Origin: Rhabdophis nuchalis
Taxonomy: Eukaryota > Chordata > Lepidosauria > Squamata > Natricidae
Length of the DNA: 64,000 nucleotides
Direction: 5' to 3'
NCBI GenBank assembly: GCA_039707465.1
Contig: CM077647.1
Span: 46,712,110-46,776,109 of the forward strand
Shown: piece by piece, positions 23,851-36,165 of the stretch
Layout of the letters: each line of letters starts with the position of its first letter
How positions within the stretch are numbered: position 1 is the stretch's first letter
Position numbers and translations under genes: made by a program
Notes under the pieces: model-generated
Database searches by the model: none
What the model was told of the DNA's origin: nothing
The model's input: only the letters and a program-made list of their open reading frames with translations

Positions 23851-25849
23851 GAAATTCTTATCCAAGAAACAGACTTTTTATGAATTATTCCTTTTCCCCA
23901 AAGCACAGGAGATCCATAGTCCTAAAGGTGGGATCATTCACAAACCAGGCTTGTAACCAGAGCTGGGTTTTTACTTCTTTAAGAGACTCACAATAATGTG
24001 CCTAGTAACAATCTTATTTGGGGGAACGGATATTCTAAACTTCCTCTTTTTTTACAGATACTTACAACTTTCAGAGATATTCCTACTTTCTTTTTAAAAA
24101 AATAAAATTTTATTAATTTTCTACGATTACATTTAACTAGTGCTTTATAAACATCATGTTGTCTGTGTTGTTTTGTTTGCTTAACAATTCAAATTGTTAA
24201 GAGATATTCCCACTTTCAGCACATGTAGTTCATTTGGCTTGGGGGCTTTAGGAAAAAGAAGAATGACAGATAATTGAATATTATTTGAATACTATTGTCA
24301 ATGCAATAACTCAAATTATCTAACAACTTAAAGTAGTATAGAAGAATTAAACAAAATCCCTTCAAAGACAAAAATAGTATCATTACCTAATTAATGTTGG
24401 TGTTCTTAGTTAGATTGTCAAACTAACTATAGAACATAATATTGCAGAATCAAATATGCAAGCAGAGATTAACAAGACCCAAATGACCAATGGAATTCTG
24501 AAGGCTGATGTAGTTATATAATGAAAGCCGATATATGTTTATACATCTCCTGAAATCTGAACCAATTTATACTGTTTTTACGTCTCTAACATTACCTATG
24601 AAGCAATGCCAAATAGAAGTTCAAATGTGCCTCTAAGAATGTGGTTCAAATGATTATTTAATTTGTGTAAATTATCAATGCTAATCTAAGCTTCTAAACT
24701 TCTTGGAACAGGAAGATAATGAAATACGTATCTAACAATTTCCCCTGATTAGAACACTCACCTCTCTGCTTATTCCATTAAAAAAATCTATTGATTATCC
24801 CTGGGCAGTTTGTGGTGGAGAAAGGGGCAAGGATATTGTAACTTGAAAAGCCACACTTTTTGGCTATGTCTTATTCACCCTGAAATGGATGTGATTGTTG
24901 AACAGGCAAACTATAACACAGACCAAAACTGACCTGTTCAGTTTTAAACAAGTAGAAGACCTCATTTATTTAAATTATGAATGACATTGGGGATGTCACA
25001 TTTGAAAAATTAAGAGAGATTAGAAGCCTTTGTTTCATTTCATTCAAAGATACGCAAAGATACGCAAGCCGCTAGCTGTAGGCCTGCATCCTGGAGACAC
25101 AGCTGACCATGCAACACATTTGATGAACGAAAAAGCGGACCCTGCACTTGCAGGAGTGTGCTAGGAAGGAGGAGGAGGAGGAGGCTTGGTTTCATTCATT
25201 TCAAAGAAGCAAGCTCACCTCAAACTGATTAAAAGAGCAGCTGTGCCATCTCGTGGTAGTAGAGATTACTGCCTATAAATTCAGTGCAATGGATATTATG
25301 CTGTTTATGCTCATAACTGCCCTTGGGGATCATTTGGGGTGAATATTATTGTATGGGATGTATTGCAAGAACTTGCGTTCATGTTGCATTTGTGTTGTCA
25401 GATAAGACAAAGCAGAATAAACTTACATGTGACCAAAGACTTCTAAATATCTAGAATAACCTTGCCCATCTCAATGCCCTCAGAGTGCATTTGACCTAAC
25501 ATTCAACCTCCAGAATTTCCAATCCACTGGCTAGGTTGTAATGAAACCCACAGATAGGGCACGCTATTAGGAAAGACTGATTTAAAATTAGTGTGCCACT
25601 TTAGATATGCACTGTGTTCTGTCATCCAGAGAAGATTTTGTTTAGTTCAGCTATGTGTTTAAGTGTAGGGCTACAGCAATACCATTTACCAATACCATTT
25701 CACAGCTGTTCCTGCCTTAGATCCAAGGCTGCAATATTCACACCTTAAAAGTTTCCTTCTACCACACGAGGGCTCATTCTGCTGAAGAAGTATAATTCTA
25801 GCTTAGTAATTAGGAATCCAAGGGTTTATGGCATTGTTTCTCAGTTTTA
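23851..25849. other. Intergenic sequence
   Basis: Mostly AT-rich. A GC-richer block at about 25050-25190 with a GGA run is bounded by similar TTTCATTCATTT-like sequences, which could be an old insertion. Near 24087-24250 an A/T stretch resembles a LINE tail. None could be assigned. Confidence 0.4.
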
Positions 25850-26135
25850 TGAACCTTAATGCCAAGGAGACCAAGGAGCTTATAGTGGACTGTAGAAAGA
25901 ATCAGACATCCAGCCCTTGGTTATCAATGGAGACCAAGTGGAGAAAGTAGCTAGTTTTAAGGTTCTGGATGTTATCATAAAGGTGTCAACCCTGGAATCA
26001 TCTTTAATGAAATTCTTCAGGGCTGCCACAATAGTGACTGAGCAAGCTATAGGAACAGGAGGGGGAGATGAAGGTAGCGTGGGGTGTATAATCATAACTA
26101 CATTCTTTCCCTTGGGAGTCAAGGACATCTAGCCA
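25850..26135 (+). mobile_element. Rex1-like LINE fragment
   Basis: With frameshifts, the sequence reads NAKETKELIVDCRK, then an ING(D)QVEKVASFKVLDVI segment, the region after the YADD motif in Rex1-type reverse transcriptases. It is interrupted and has no long frame. Confidence 0.5.
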
Positions 26136-26211
26136 GTACCTGGAAAGGTAATAGAAATTAACTGAAGCTGGAACTGTGATCTAATTGGACCATGTGATGC
26201 AGATGTGAAGT

Positions 26212-29200
26212 TAAGGGTTTTTTAAGGACATTTTTTAATTCAATTTTTAAGGGGTCCCAGGGAGGGAGGAGGGTTAACTGAAATTAGGGGTGTGGGTGTG
26301 GGTAATGACCCACTAGGTAATACTACCATGGTCCCAACGGGGAGGACGTAGGGTCCGATATTGGGAGGGGTGAGGGTCTGCTTAACAGAGGGCTACACCA
26401 TCAAGACGGCGTATGGGAGAGGTAGGTATGGCGGGAGCCGGGGGCCATATCATGTTATGGGAGGGCGCACCCGCTATTTGTGAGCAGTCGTGCGCTCCGG
26501 TTCTCACGGCTCCTCTTGCAATCCAGGAGGTCTGGAATCTCAGGGCCTGGGCCCTAGGCTGATGTTATGTAACACCAGGTCTGTGGTCAACAAAGACCCC
26601 CTCATCCATGATTTGGTTTTGGAGGGGGAGCTGGACCTGGCGGGTATCACAGAGACCTGGTTGGGCCATGAGGGGGGAGTGCCCCTCATTGAAATGTGCC
26701 CACCGGGTTACCGGGCATTTCATCAGCCACGGACCCAGGGTCGGGGTGGAGGAGTGGCGGTTGTCATAAAGGAGAGTCTAGACCCGAGGGAGACCGTTGT
26801 GCCGCAGACAGCTGGCTGGGAGTCCCTATGCATGAAGTGGGGTCATGAGAGGCAGCTGAGATTGCTGGTTGTGTACCTGGCTCCCCGCTACGTATCAGCA
26901 GCCCTACCCGAGCTTCTCGATGTGATAGCCGAGGTGGCGGTTGATACCCCCAGACTGTTACTCATGGGGGATTTCAACCTGCCATCGGTAGGCGAAGCAT
27001 CTGAGATGGCTCAGGAGTTCATGGCCTCCATGACGGCCATGGACCTGACCCAGCTAATTCATGACCCCACTCACACTGGGGGACACACGCTGGATCTAGT
27101 TTTTGTCTCCGGCCAGTGGATGAGTGATCTTGGGTTAGGGGATTTAGTCATCGAACCCCTGTCATGGTCAGGTCACTCTCTCCTCTGGCTCGACTTTCCA
27201 ACTGCTACACCCCACTGTGGGGAGGCGGAACCAGAAGTGTCAAGATGGTTCCACCCCAGGTGCCTGATGGACCCGGAGAGGTTCCAGACAGAGCTTGGGC
27301 TAATACCTGAGATGCAGATCTGCAACTCGACTGAGGACCTAGTGGCCGCCTGGAATAGTGTGGCCATGGAGGCCCTGGATCGGGTCGTGCCCCTGCGGCC
27401 TCTCACTCGGCGCCAATCTACCTTGGCTCCTTGGTTTTCTGAGGAGCTGAGGGTGATAAACGCTGAAAGAGATGCCTAGAGAACGTTTGGAGGTCCACTC
27501 GCTCCGTATCTGACTGGACATGGGTAAGGTCACATTTGCAGACCTACCTTGTGACGATAAGAGCGGCGAAATGGGATTATCTCTCCGCTCTTATCGCATC
27601 TGCAGATAACCGCCCTGCCACCCTGTTTAGAGTGACCCGCTCCCTCCTTCACCAGAGGCCGTGGGAAGCTGGCCACCGATTGGGTTAGTCCGGGCGGGCT
27701 GACGGAGGCAGGTCTTGAGACTGTTGTTTGGGAAGAGTTCGATCATGTGACTCCTGATGACATGGACAGGATACTGGGGCAGCTGAACGCCACCACTTGT
27801 TTATTGGACCCGTGTCCCTCCTGGCTAGTACTGGCATCCCAGGAGGTTACACAAGGCTGGCTCCAGGGAATTGTTAACGCCTCTTTGTGCGAGGGGTTCT
27901 TACCGACTGTCCTGAAAGAGGCGGTGGTGAGACCCCTCCTCAAGAAGCCCTCCCTGGACCCAGCCGTGTTGGCCAACTACCATCCACTCTCCAACTCTTG
28001 CTTTCTTGCGAAGGTTGTTGAGAGTGTGGTGGCGCGACAGTTCTCCCAGCACCTGAAGGAAACTGTCTATCTGGACTCGCACCAGTCCAGTTTCCGGCCT
28101 GGGCACAGCACAGAGACGGCATTGGTCGCATTGGTAGATGATCTCTGGAGGACTCAGGATAGAGGTTGTTCCTCTATCCTGGTCCTATTAGACCTCTCAG
28201 TGGCTTTCGATACCATTGACCATGGTATCTTATTGCACCGGCTGAGGGGGTTGGGGTTGGGAGGCACCGTTTTACAGTGGTTCTCCTCCTACCTCTCCGA
28301 CCGGTCACAATTTGTGTTGGCAGGAGGGCAGAGGTTGACGTCGAGGGGCCTCGACGTGAGGGGCCTCAGGGGTCGATCCTCTCACCCCTCCTGTTTAACA
28401 TCTATATGAAGCCGCTGGGTGAGATCATCCGTGGTTTTGGGGTAGAGTTCCATCAGTACGCTGATGATACTCAGCTGTACATCTCTACCCCTGACCACCC
28501 CAATGATTCTGTCGATGTGATGTCCCGGTGCTTGGAAGCTGTGGGAGTCTGAATGGGGAGGAACAGGCTTCGACTCAACCCGTCCAAGACCGAATGGCTG
28601 TGGTTTCCGGCATCACGATATAGCCAGTTGGTTCCATCTCTGGCTATCGGGGGCGAGTCATTAGCTCCCGCAGAGAGGGCCTGCAAATTGGGCACCCTCC
28701 TGGACTCTCGGCTGTCTTTGGATGACCATATGACAGCCATGGCCAGGGGGGCTTTTAATCAGGTTTACCTGATATGCCAGTTGCGCCCCTTTATAGATCG
28801 TGATGGCCTAAGCACAGTCACTCAAGCCCTCGTCATCTCCTGCCTGGACTACTGCAACGCTCTCTACATGGGGCTTCCCTTGAGGTGCATCCGGAGGCTC
28901 CAGCTAGTTCAGAATGCGGCCAAGCGGGGGATTTTGGGAGCCCCGAGACACTCCCATGTAACACCTCTCCAGCACGAGCTGCACTGGCTACCTGTGGCTT
29001 TCCAGGTGCGCTTCAAGGTTTTAGTAACCATCTTTAAAGCACTCCATGGCAAGGGACCTGGTTATTTGCGGGACCGCCTCCTACCACATACCTCCCTTCG
29101 ACTGTCCGCTCCCACAGGGAGGGCCTCCTTGGGGTGCCGTCTGCCGGACAATGCCGGCTGGTGACTCCTAGGAGGAGAGCCTTCTCTGTGGCAGCCCCCG

Positions 29201-29480
29201 TCCTCTGGAACGACCTGCCCCCCGACCTCTGTACAACCATGGACCTGCGCCTCTTCCGCCGGGCATTAAAAACACACTTATGCGGCCGGCCTGGCATAGT
29301 TTTTAAATTTGATCTTAGCAAGGGTTTTTTATTTTTTTAGCACAGGTTTCTAATTTAATTTATTTTTAATATATTTCTACTGTATTAATTTTATTGTATT
29401 TTATTACTCCCTGTGCACCGCCCTGAGTCCTACAAGGGAGATAGGGCGGTATATAAATGTGAAAAATAAATAAATAAATA
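26212..29480 (+). mobile_element. L3 LINE, long but inactive
   Basis: The copy runs from the late 5' UTR to an AAATAAATAA tail. The endonuclease frame (about 26490-27479) keeps LMLCNTRSVVNK, ETWLG and MGDFNLPS but reads SWSGHSLL where other copies have SWSDH, so a catalytic aspartate is lost. It then frameshifts near 27465. RT is split into 27747-28409, 28277-28552 and 28553-29164 by a damaged GVPQGS block and a TGA at 28550-28552. Confidence 0.9.
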
Positions 29481-29639
29481 AGTGCAGGGGAATGAACTTT
29501 GATTTTTCTTTGGGTGGGGAAAACATGGGGCTTTCAGATTCAGTTTTTTCCCAGATATGCCAATATTGCATCTCTAATAAATTTATACTTTAAGGAAGAT
29601 GCCTGTCTCGGAGTTTTAATTATATTGGGGTGTTACTTG
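29481..29639. other. Short intergenic spacer
   Basis: No feature recognised. Confidence 0.4.
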
Positions 29640-30235
29640 GGACCCTGACAAAAAGAGGAGTTAACCTGGGGCACTCACATTGTAGCACTGGTCAAAAGGG
29701 CCCAGCAGAGATTATACTACCTGAGATTTCTCAGGAAACAACAACTGAATGAAAAACTGCTGGTGACCTTCTACCTCTGCACCATAGTATTTTAACTTAC
29801 TGCAACTGTGTATGGTTTGCCAATTGCAAAGTGGCAGATAGGATAGTGCTCCAGAGGGTTAACATCATTGGCCAGAGTATCATTGGTTGCTCTCTGCCCC
29901 CTTTGGAAGAGCTCTATAGCTCCTGCTTCTTATTAAAGTTCAGAACATTCTTAAAGATCCATCTCATCCTGGGGACCCTTTTTTTGAACTATTAGCATCT
30001 GGCAGATGGTACAGGATAATAGAAACAATGACAAATAGGCTGAAAAACAGCTTCTATTCCAGAGCAGTAACTATGTTGAATTCTACTATATAGTACAATA
30101 TTAATGCAATACCAGGGGTTTTCAATTCAATTGTATAGAATGTGAAGTTTGTGTGTTTTTATATGTATAATGTACACTGAAGATGGAATTTAATTTCATA
30201 GTATGTGCAATTACAATAAAGTAAAGTTAAAGTTA
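29640..30235 (+). mobile_element. Rex1-like LINE 3' end
   Basis: Translation gives THIVALVKRAQQRLYYLRFL and then RKQQLNEKLLVTFY, the conserved C-terminal stretch of Rex1-type reverse transcriptases, with stops later on. The element ends in ACAATAAAGTAAAGTTAAAG, the AATAAA-bearing tail of the family. Confidence 0.65.
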
Positions 30236-30259
30236 AATATTATAATCGCAAATCCTTAA

Positions 30260-30586
30260 TCTCTATCCACACTGACACAAACACCACCAGTTTGATTGGA
30301 GCAACACAAAATCATCACCCATGCTACCACACGCCATGTTCATGAGTTCATTGAAGCCTGGCATTCCACAAGCAATTTCATCAACAGACGCACTGACCTA
30401 CAACCAGCCTATGAACCAGTGGTGGGTTTCTGCAGGCTCGCACCTACTCGCGAGAGCCGGTTGGTGAAATTTAGAGAACCGGTGAGAGGGGGTTCCACCA
30501 GCGTACCTGGAAGTAAATCTGGCCCGCCGCTGCCAGTGACCCAACAGGAAGGAAAGGAAAGGAAAGGAAAGGAAGGAAGGAAGGAA

Positions 30587-30672
<86 letters not shown>

Positions 30673-30925
30673 ATTTATCATCACAATTGAGTCCAAAATT
30701 TTGGTTGCTAAGCAAAAGCGTTGTTAAATGAGTTTCACCCCATTTAAAAAGTGGCCACTCCCACCCTGTCACATGACTGCCAAGCCACGCCCACAAAATA
30801 GGCCACAACTACAGAGTAGGTTCTAAAAAATTTGAAACCCACCACTGCTATGAACCTTTCAGAATCCAAATCAACTGCACAGCCAACCAGAGACAGCACT
30901 GAGCATTATAGCAGTGTTTCAATAT
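30260..30925 (+). mobile_element. Penelope-like element C-terminal fragment, split by hAT
   Basis: 30296-30416 reads EFIEAWHSTSNFINRRTDLQ then PAYEP, and the reading resumes after the hAT insertion as FRIQINC. This is the stretch downstream of the GIY-YIG nuclease in Penelope-like proteins. The 8-bp duplication CTATGAAC shows the two halves were one before the hAT inserted. Confidence 0.6.
30417..30847. mobile_element. Non-autonomous hAT element with GAAA tract
   Basis: The ends CAGTGGTGGGTTTC and GAAACCCACCACTG are perfect 14-bp inverted repeats. The 8-bp target duplication CTATGAAC is exact (30409-30416 and 30848-30855). The interior has a GGAAA/GAAA microsatellite at about 30541-30672. 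There is no transposase. The same family recurs at 51350-51726. Confidence 0.93.
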
Positions 30926-31225
30926 CTAAGGAGCTGCCACAAAGAATAGGGGCAATCTATTTTCCAAAGCCCTGAATGCAGTACAGATAGTCATGGATAG
31001 AAACAAATCAAAGAGAAAAACATATTAGAACCAAGAAGAAATTTCCTGATAGTTAAAACAATGTCAGATAATAACTTACCTCCAGAAGTTGTGGTTGAAA
31101 AGAGAAGACATTTAAAAAAAAGAATGAATAACTATTTGTTGAAATGATATATGGTCTCCTTGCTTGAGCAGGGGATTAGACTAGAAGACTTCCAAGGTAC
31201 CTTCTAACTCTGTTATTCTGTTATT
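30926..31225 (+). mobile_element. CR1 LINE 3' end
   Basis: GACTAGAAGACTTCCAAGGT followed by TCTAACTCTGTTATTCTGTT is the CR1 3' terminus with its short repeat tail. Upstream, the sequence GAGCTGCCACAAAG...AAATTTCCTGATAG matches the CR1 copy at 55995-56355. Frames are broken. Confidence 0.75.
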
Positions 31226-32649
31226 GTTATCTGACAATTGCCTAGTCCTTTCCTCCATCCCAGGGTTATTCTCACATATTGTTATAACTCCCATTAAGTA
31301 TTTTTGCTTGATATCCAGCAAGGGATGGGAAGGAGGTGAATCAGGAAGTTCTCTAAGGTAACCATAACATCTTCTGAAAGAAGCAAGGAAAGGAAGCAAT
31401 TATACAGTAGAACAATATGGAAGCATTGCAAATGGAAATGGGTTTTAATTAACACTTTAAGGAAAAGGTATAAAATACTGTAAATGTATGGACATGGAAA
31501 TGTTATTTGTGACATTGTGAATACTTTCATGGATATAGAAACCTGATACAAAGGAGTAATTATTGGTTAATTATCAATATTCTACCAATAATCTGTATTT
31601 TTTCTTTAAATGCAATGTAAAATATACAACATAAATAGACATATTAAAGTTGTAATGTTTACTAGATATGCTGTATGTCAACATGCATAATCCCTAGACG
31701 TGTTTTTAAATTATAGGTTCTTATTGTCTGTCAGGCGCCACATTGGGAAAGGCTGGTTATGGCATAGTAATTTTCATTCTGTAATGATCTTTCATTTTCA
31801 TAATCAATATATGGTTTAATGATTAAGACATCAGGCTAGAAATTGGGATATCCCATGCTTAGGCACAAAACTAACAGGGTGCCATCTTGGGCAAATCATT
31901 CTTAGCCCTAAGAAGCAGACAATGGCAAACCACTTCTGATATCTTGCCAAGAAAACTTAAGGGACAAGGAAAGGAATCACACAAAAAAATAAGGACCAAA
32001 CAATTTGCATTTGCCAATGTGGCCCTACCAAAATTAATCTGTGTGTACTTTTCATAATTACATTCTTTAAATTTAGCAATGTGTTAGGAATGGAAGTCAG
32101 TTTTAATCTTGGCTAATCTAAAAAATAATAATAATTAGGGACATACTTCACTATTATTCGATTGGGAGAATAGCAGTGTAGACTAAACTAGGAAGTAAAA
32201 GGTATATTTCAAAAGAGAATATTACAAAAGGAATCTATGAGGTCACCATGAGGTGATTTTGAGTCTTTCCCTGGGTTTACAGCCCAGTTTTCATATATTG
32301 AAACTCATATTGCCTATTTCCAATTCTAGAGAGAGCTTCATAGCCATAGTTTCATAATGTTCTAACATGAAATATTATTATTACTTGGAATCCAAGCTAC
32401 TGATTTTAACTTCATCATAACTTTTGCTCATATAAACTGGAAAATGTCAAATTACTTAATTTTGGCTGGATTATGCTTTCAATCTAGTCAATTTCTCCCC
32501 CAAAAAACTGTAATTTTTTTCCTCATATCTAAAAAAGAAGGTGATTTTGTTTGGTATTTGAGATATGTGAATATCTCAACATTAGGATTTTGTATATCAG
32601 AACAATTAATCCTTGGAAAACTTCTCTCTGCTTAGTGAAACAGATCACT
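31226..32649. other. Intergenic sequence
   Basis: AT-rich. The only repeat recognised is the SINE-like stretch at 31795-31990. Confidence 0.5.
31795..31990 (+). mobile_element. tRNA-derived SINE (decayed)
   Basis: The head TGGTTTAATGATTAAGACAT resembles a polymerase III A box. The body has TTGGGCAAATCATTCTTAGC, then AATGGCAAACCACTTCTGAT and CTTGCCAAGAAAAC, as in tRNA-derived SINEs of squamates. It is shared in part with 9585-9735. Subfamily not assigned. Confidence 0.55.
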
Positions 32650-33755
32650 TGTATGGAAGTAGAATACCACCTGTACGCTGATGACACACAGCTGTACATA
32701 TCTACCCCAAACCACCCCAACGATGCCATTGAAGTGATGTCATCGTGTCTGGAAGCCGTACGGGTCTGAATGGGAAGCAACAAACTCCGACTCAACCCGT
32801 CCAAGACCGAGTGGCTGTGGTTTCCGACGTCCGGTACAACCAGTTGACACCATCACTGGCCATCGGGGGCGAACATCTAGCCCCCGTGGATAGGGCACGC
32901 AACTTAGGCGTTCTCCTGGATTCCCGGCTGTCTGTTGAAGATCATCTGATGGCAGTGGCCAGGGGGGGCTTTTACCAGGTTCGCCTGGTACGCCAGTTGC
33001 GTCCCCTACTGGACCGGGACGCCCTTCACACAGTCACTCACGCGCTCGTGACATCCCGTCTAGACTACTGTAACGCTATCTACATGGGGCTCCCCTTGAG
33101 GTGCACCCGAAGACTACAGCTAGTCCAGAATGCGGCCACGAGGGGAATCTTGGGAGCCCCAAGGCATTTCCACGTAACACCGCTCCTGCGCGAGCTGCAC
33201 TGGCTGCCTGTGGCCTTTCGGGTGCGCTTCAAGGTGTTGATTACTATATTCAAAGCGTTCCATGGCACGGGGCCTAGTTATTTGCGGGATTGTATCCTAC
33301 CCCTTACATCCCTTCGGCTGATTCGCTCCCACAGAGAGGGACTTCTCCGGGTGCCATCCACTAGGCAGTACCAGGGGGCGACGCCCAGGGGAAGGGCCTT
33401 CTCTGTGGCGGTCCCAACCTCTGGAACGACCTACCCCCCGAACTCAGAACTATCACGGACCTCTGCTCCTTCCGCCAAAAATTGAAGACATATTTCTTCC
33501 ATCTTGCCAGCCTGGCCTAATCCACACTATCAAGCTCGCTGACTGAATTTTAAATTGTTTTTAATTGGATTTTTAGGGATAAGAGTTTTTAAGATTTTAG
33601 CACAGGGTTTGGTATTTAATTGTTTTTTAATATTTATTATTGCTATGTTTTATATTCTCTATTTTAATCTCCTGTGCACCGCCCCGAGTCCCTTCGGGGA
33701 GAGTGGCGCGGTTTATAAATTTAATAAAATAAATAAATAAATAAATAAATAAGTC
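32650..33755 (+). mobile_element. L3 LINE, 5'-truncated
   Basis: The copy starts at the RT catalytic block (VEYHLYADDTQLYISTPN). A TGA at 32767-32769 interrupts it, then the frame continues 32745-33485 shifted, through YMGLPLRCTRRLQL to the C-terminus. The 3' hairpin CCGCCCCGAGTCC and an AAAT tail end at 33755. Confidence 0.9.
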
Positions 33756-34374
33756 TTTTAACTGTTAGTCACTACAATAGTGTTTTATTTTTTAATCACT
33801 AATGCTAAAATATTTCTCCCACTTGGGCTAGATCTCTTTTCTGAATATCCAAAGTTTTTTTTTTAAAACAACAATGGTAGACAATTATATAAAATGATTG
33901 TAGCATCTCTCACTGTATATGCAAACATAGACGTCAGCTACTTTAATCTCTTTCACATTTTTTCTATAACACACATATTATGCGTCTACCTTACTTAGAA
34001 ATTTTGTGCCTGTATAAAATCCTGTTATGGCCTGAAGAACCTTAAGAAGTTTAAAATTTAAAAGGAAGTATTGCAAAACTCTGTACAGGTTATTTCACCT
34101 TCATGACAGATAAAAGATAGAGACAATAATGAAGGAAAGTAACACTGACCTTCCAATGAACATATATATGCTAAGGGTTAGTTACATCATTGGTATGATT
34201 TATATTGAAAAACAGGTTAGTAGAGTTTCTCAAACTTCAGAATATACAGTACCTTTTCTGTAAATGATGTCTGTGTGTTAGTAAATGACTGTGAATTTAT
34301 AACAGTTCATCCTCAAAAGGGAGATTAGATGGAGGGGAGGGAAACTTGTCACCTATCCCTTTTACCACATTATC
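33756..34374. other. Intergenic sequence
   Basis: AT-rich, no feature recognised. Confidence 0.5.
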
Positions 34375-34389
34375 AGCAAGCCAACCATT

Positions 34390-34570
34390 GGTAAGGTATA
34401 ATGATAACATTTTAGGACTTCCATGTCGGGGTCGGGGTTTGTCTCCGAGGCTTCATACAAATACATTTTTTAAAAAAATATATAGTGGTGAGAAATAAGC
34501 ATATCACTTCCCCTTTTCCTATAAAATTGTAAAAACCAATAAAAATTGTTTGGACAAAAAAAAAAAAAAA
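34390..34570 (+). mobile_element. Poly(A) retro-insertion with 15-bp target duplication
   Basis: A 181-bp insert ends in a run of A residues and is flanked by exact copies of AGCAAGCCAACCATT at 34375-34389 and 34571-34585. ATAAAA lies shortly before the poly(A). These are hallmarks of LINE-1-machinery insertion. The body, including ACTTCCATGTCGGGGTCGGG, was not identified; it may be a truncated LINE-1 end or a piece of a cellular mRNA. Confidence 0.75.
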
Positions 34571-34704
34571 AGCAAGCCAACCATTATATTTTATAAACAC
34601 AGTAATGTTGGTTTATTTCAGCCCCTGCTGATGAAATCATTAATAGAAGGCGTTGAATGACTGTCAGTATCATTTGTAATAACCGAAATTCTCAAATACA
34701 ATAA

Positions 34705-35119
34705 TATAATAATAAGTCCTTAACTTACAACTGTTCATTTAGTGGCCATTCAAAGTTACAATGGCATTGGAAAAAATACCATGCTTTCAAAAATTATTAT
34801 TCATATTTATATTTTTGAGCACTACTTTTTTCACACTTACAACCATTGCAGCATCAATGGTCACATGATCAAAATTCAAACACCTGGCAATTTATGACAG
34901 TCACAGTGTCTTTGTGAATTTTTGACGAGCCAAGTCAATGGAGAAACCAGATTCATTTAACAATTGTGTTACTAGCTTAAGAACTGCAGTGATTCACTTA
35001 ACAACTGTGGCAAGAAAGGTTGTAAAATGGAGCAAAACTCATTTTACAATGAATTTTAGCTGACTTATTTAGCATCAGAAATTTTGGGCTCAGTTGTGGT
35101 TATAAGTAGATGATTACCT
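34705..35119. mobile_element. Tigger-like (pogo/mariner) DNA transposon remnant
   Basis: The left end AGTCCTTAACTTACAACTGT and the right end, read inversely CAGGTAATCATCTACTTATA, form a loose terminal inverted repeat, with TA following the right end. The interior has ATTCACTTAACAACTGTGGC and ATGGAGCAAAACTCATTTTA, typical of this abundant squamate family. No transposase frame remains. Confidence 0.55.
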
Positions 35120-35163
35120 GTAGTTAACCTCTTCTGGACAGAAATAAGAATATGCTACTTTTT

Positions 35164-35201
35164 CTATTTTCATGTAAGGATTTTTCCTTACATGAAAATA
35201 G
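35164..35201. repeat. Perfect 17-bp hairpin
   Basis: CTATTTTCATGTAAGGA and its exact complement TCCTTACATGAAAATAG are separated by TTTT. The hairpin is isolated between two DNA-transposon remnants; no function is evident. Confidence 0.85.
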
Positions 35202-35261
35202 AATGTGAATTTAAAACACTTCAATAAAATCAGAATCAGGAAATAATAATAATATCTTATC

Positions 35262-35424
35262 CAGGGGTGAAATCAACTTACCTTCGCTATCAGTTCACCA
35301 ATATGAGCGCACGCAGAGCGTCAAAAACAGGACGTGATGACATCTGGGTGGGTGGGCGGCTCCTCCCACTGCCACTGCTATTCGTTCGCCCAAACCAGAT
35401 AGAGCTGGCTGAATTGCACCACTG
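35262..35424. mobile_element. Short hAT-type MITE
   Basis: It begins CAGGGGTGAAATC and ends GAATTGCACCACTG. The flanks ATCTTATC (35254-35261) and ATCTGATC (35425-35432) are an 8-bp duplication with one change. 163 bp, non-coding. Confidence 0.75.
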
Positions 35425-35727
35425 ATCTGATCCCATAATGCTAGTTATTCCTATATATTTTCTTAGATATTTTATTATAGTTTCCTTTTAAAAAATGTAA
35501 CAAACAAAAGCCCAAAAGTATTGGCTGCTAAGTTAACTCAGAAGTATAGGGTTGCTAAGTTATCACACTAACCTGTGTTATCACACTAAGCTGTGTTTTA
35601 ACCACATTGTTTACTGATTTAAAAATTAGCCAAAGACATACTTTAGTGTGATTGGCCAACTCCCGAGAAGTTTTATCTCTATATATATTGCTTTGCATCT
35701 CTATTCTTATATTTGAGAAGTTCAGTT
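35425..35727. other. Intergenic sequence
   Basis: No feature recognised beyond a small local repeat of CACACTAA(C/G)CTGTGTT near 35563-35598. Confidence 0.45.
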
Positions 35728-36165
35728 ATAATAATAATAATAATAATTTTAATTTATAACCCGCTCTCTCTCCCCGAAGGGACTCGAGGCGGGGCACAGG
35801 GAATTAAAAATACAATTAAAACCATAAACGGAATACAAAGTTAAAAACAAATTAAACTGGCCCTGCGCTAAAAACCCCTATAAAACTAAAACTATCCCTA
35901 AAAACCCTTAAAACAATTTAAATTACCCTAGGCCGGCCAAGCAGAAGAAGTGTGTTTTTAGTTTCTGTCGGAAGGAGCGAAGGTCCGTGGTTGTTCTGAT
36001 TTCGGGGGGAAGGTCGTTCCAGAGGGTCGGGCCCACCACAGAGAAGGCCCTTCCCCTGGGCGTCGCCCACTGGCACAGCCTAGTGGACGGCACCCGGAGA
36101 AGTCCCTCTCTGTGGGAGCGAATCGGCCGCAGGGATGTATGGGGCAGAATGCGATCCCGCAGATA
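35728..36165 (-). mobile_element. L3 LINE 3' end with ATA tail
   Basis: The - strand reads the last part of ORF2 (IRSHREGLLRVPSTRLCQ region with frameshifts) and the 3' UTR hairpin, ending in ATA repeats at 35728-35747. It is close to the copy at 48768-49838. Confidence 0.85.

Noticed and set aside
30398..30808. Open frames through the GAAA tract
   Set aside because: Repeat-driven frames crossing hAT ends on both strands; no domain.
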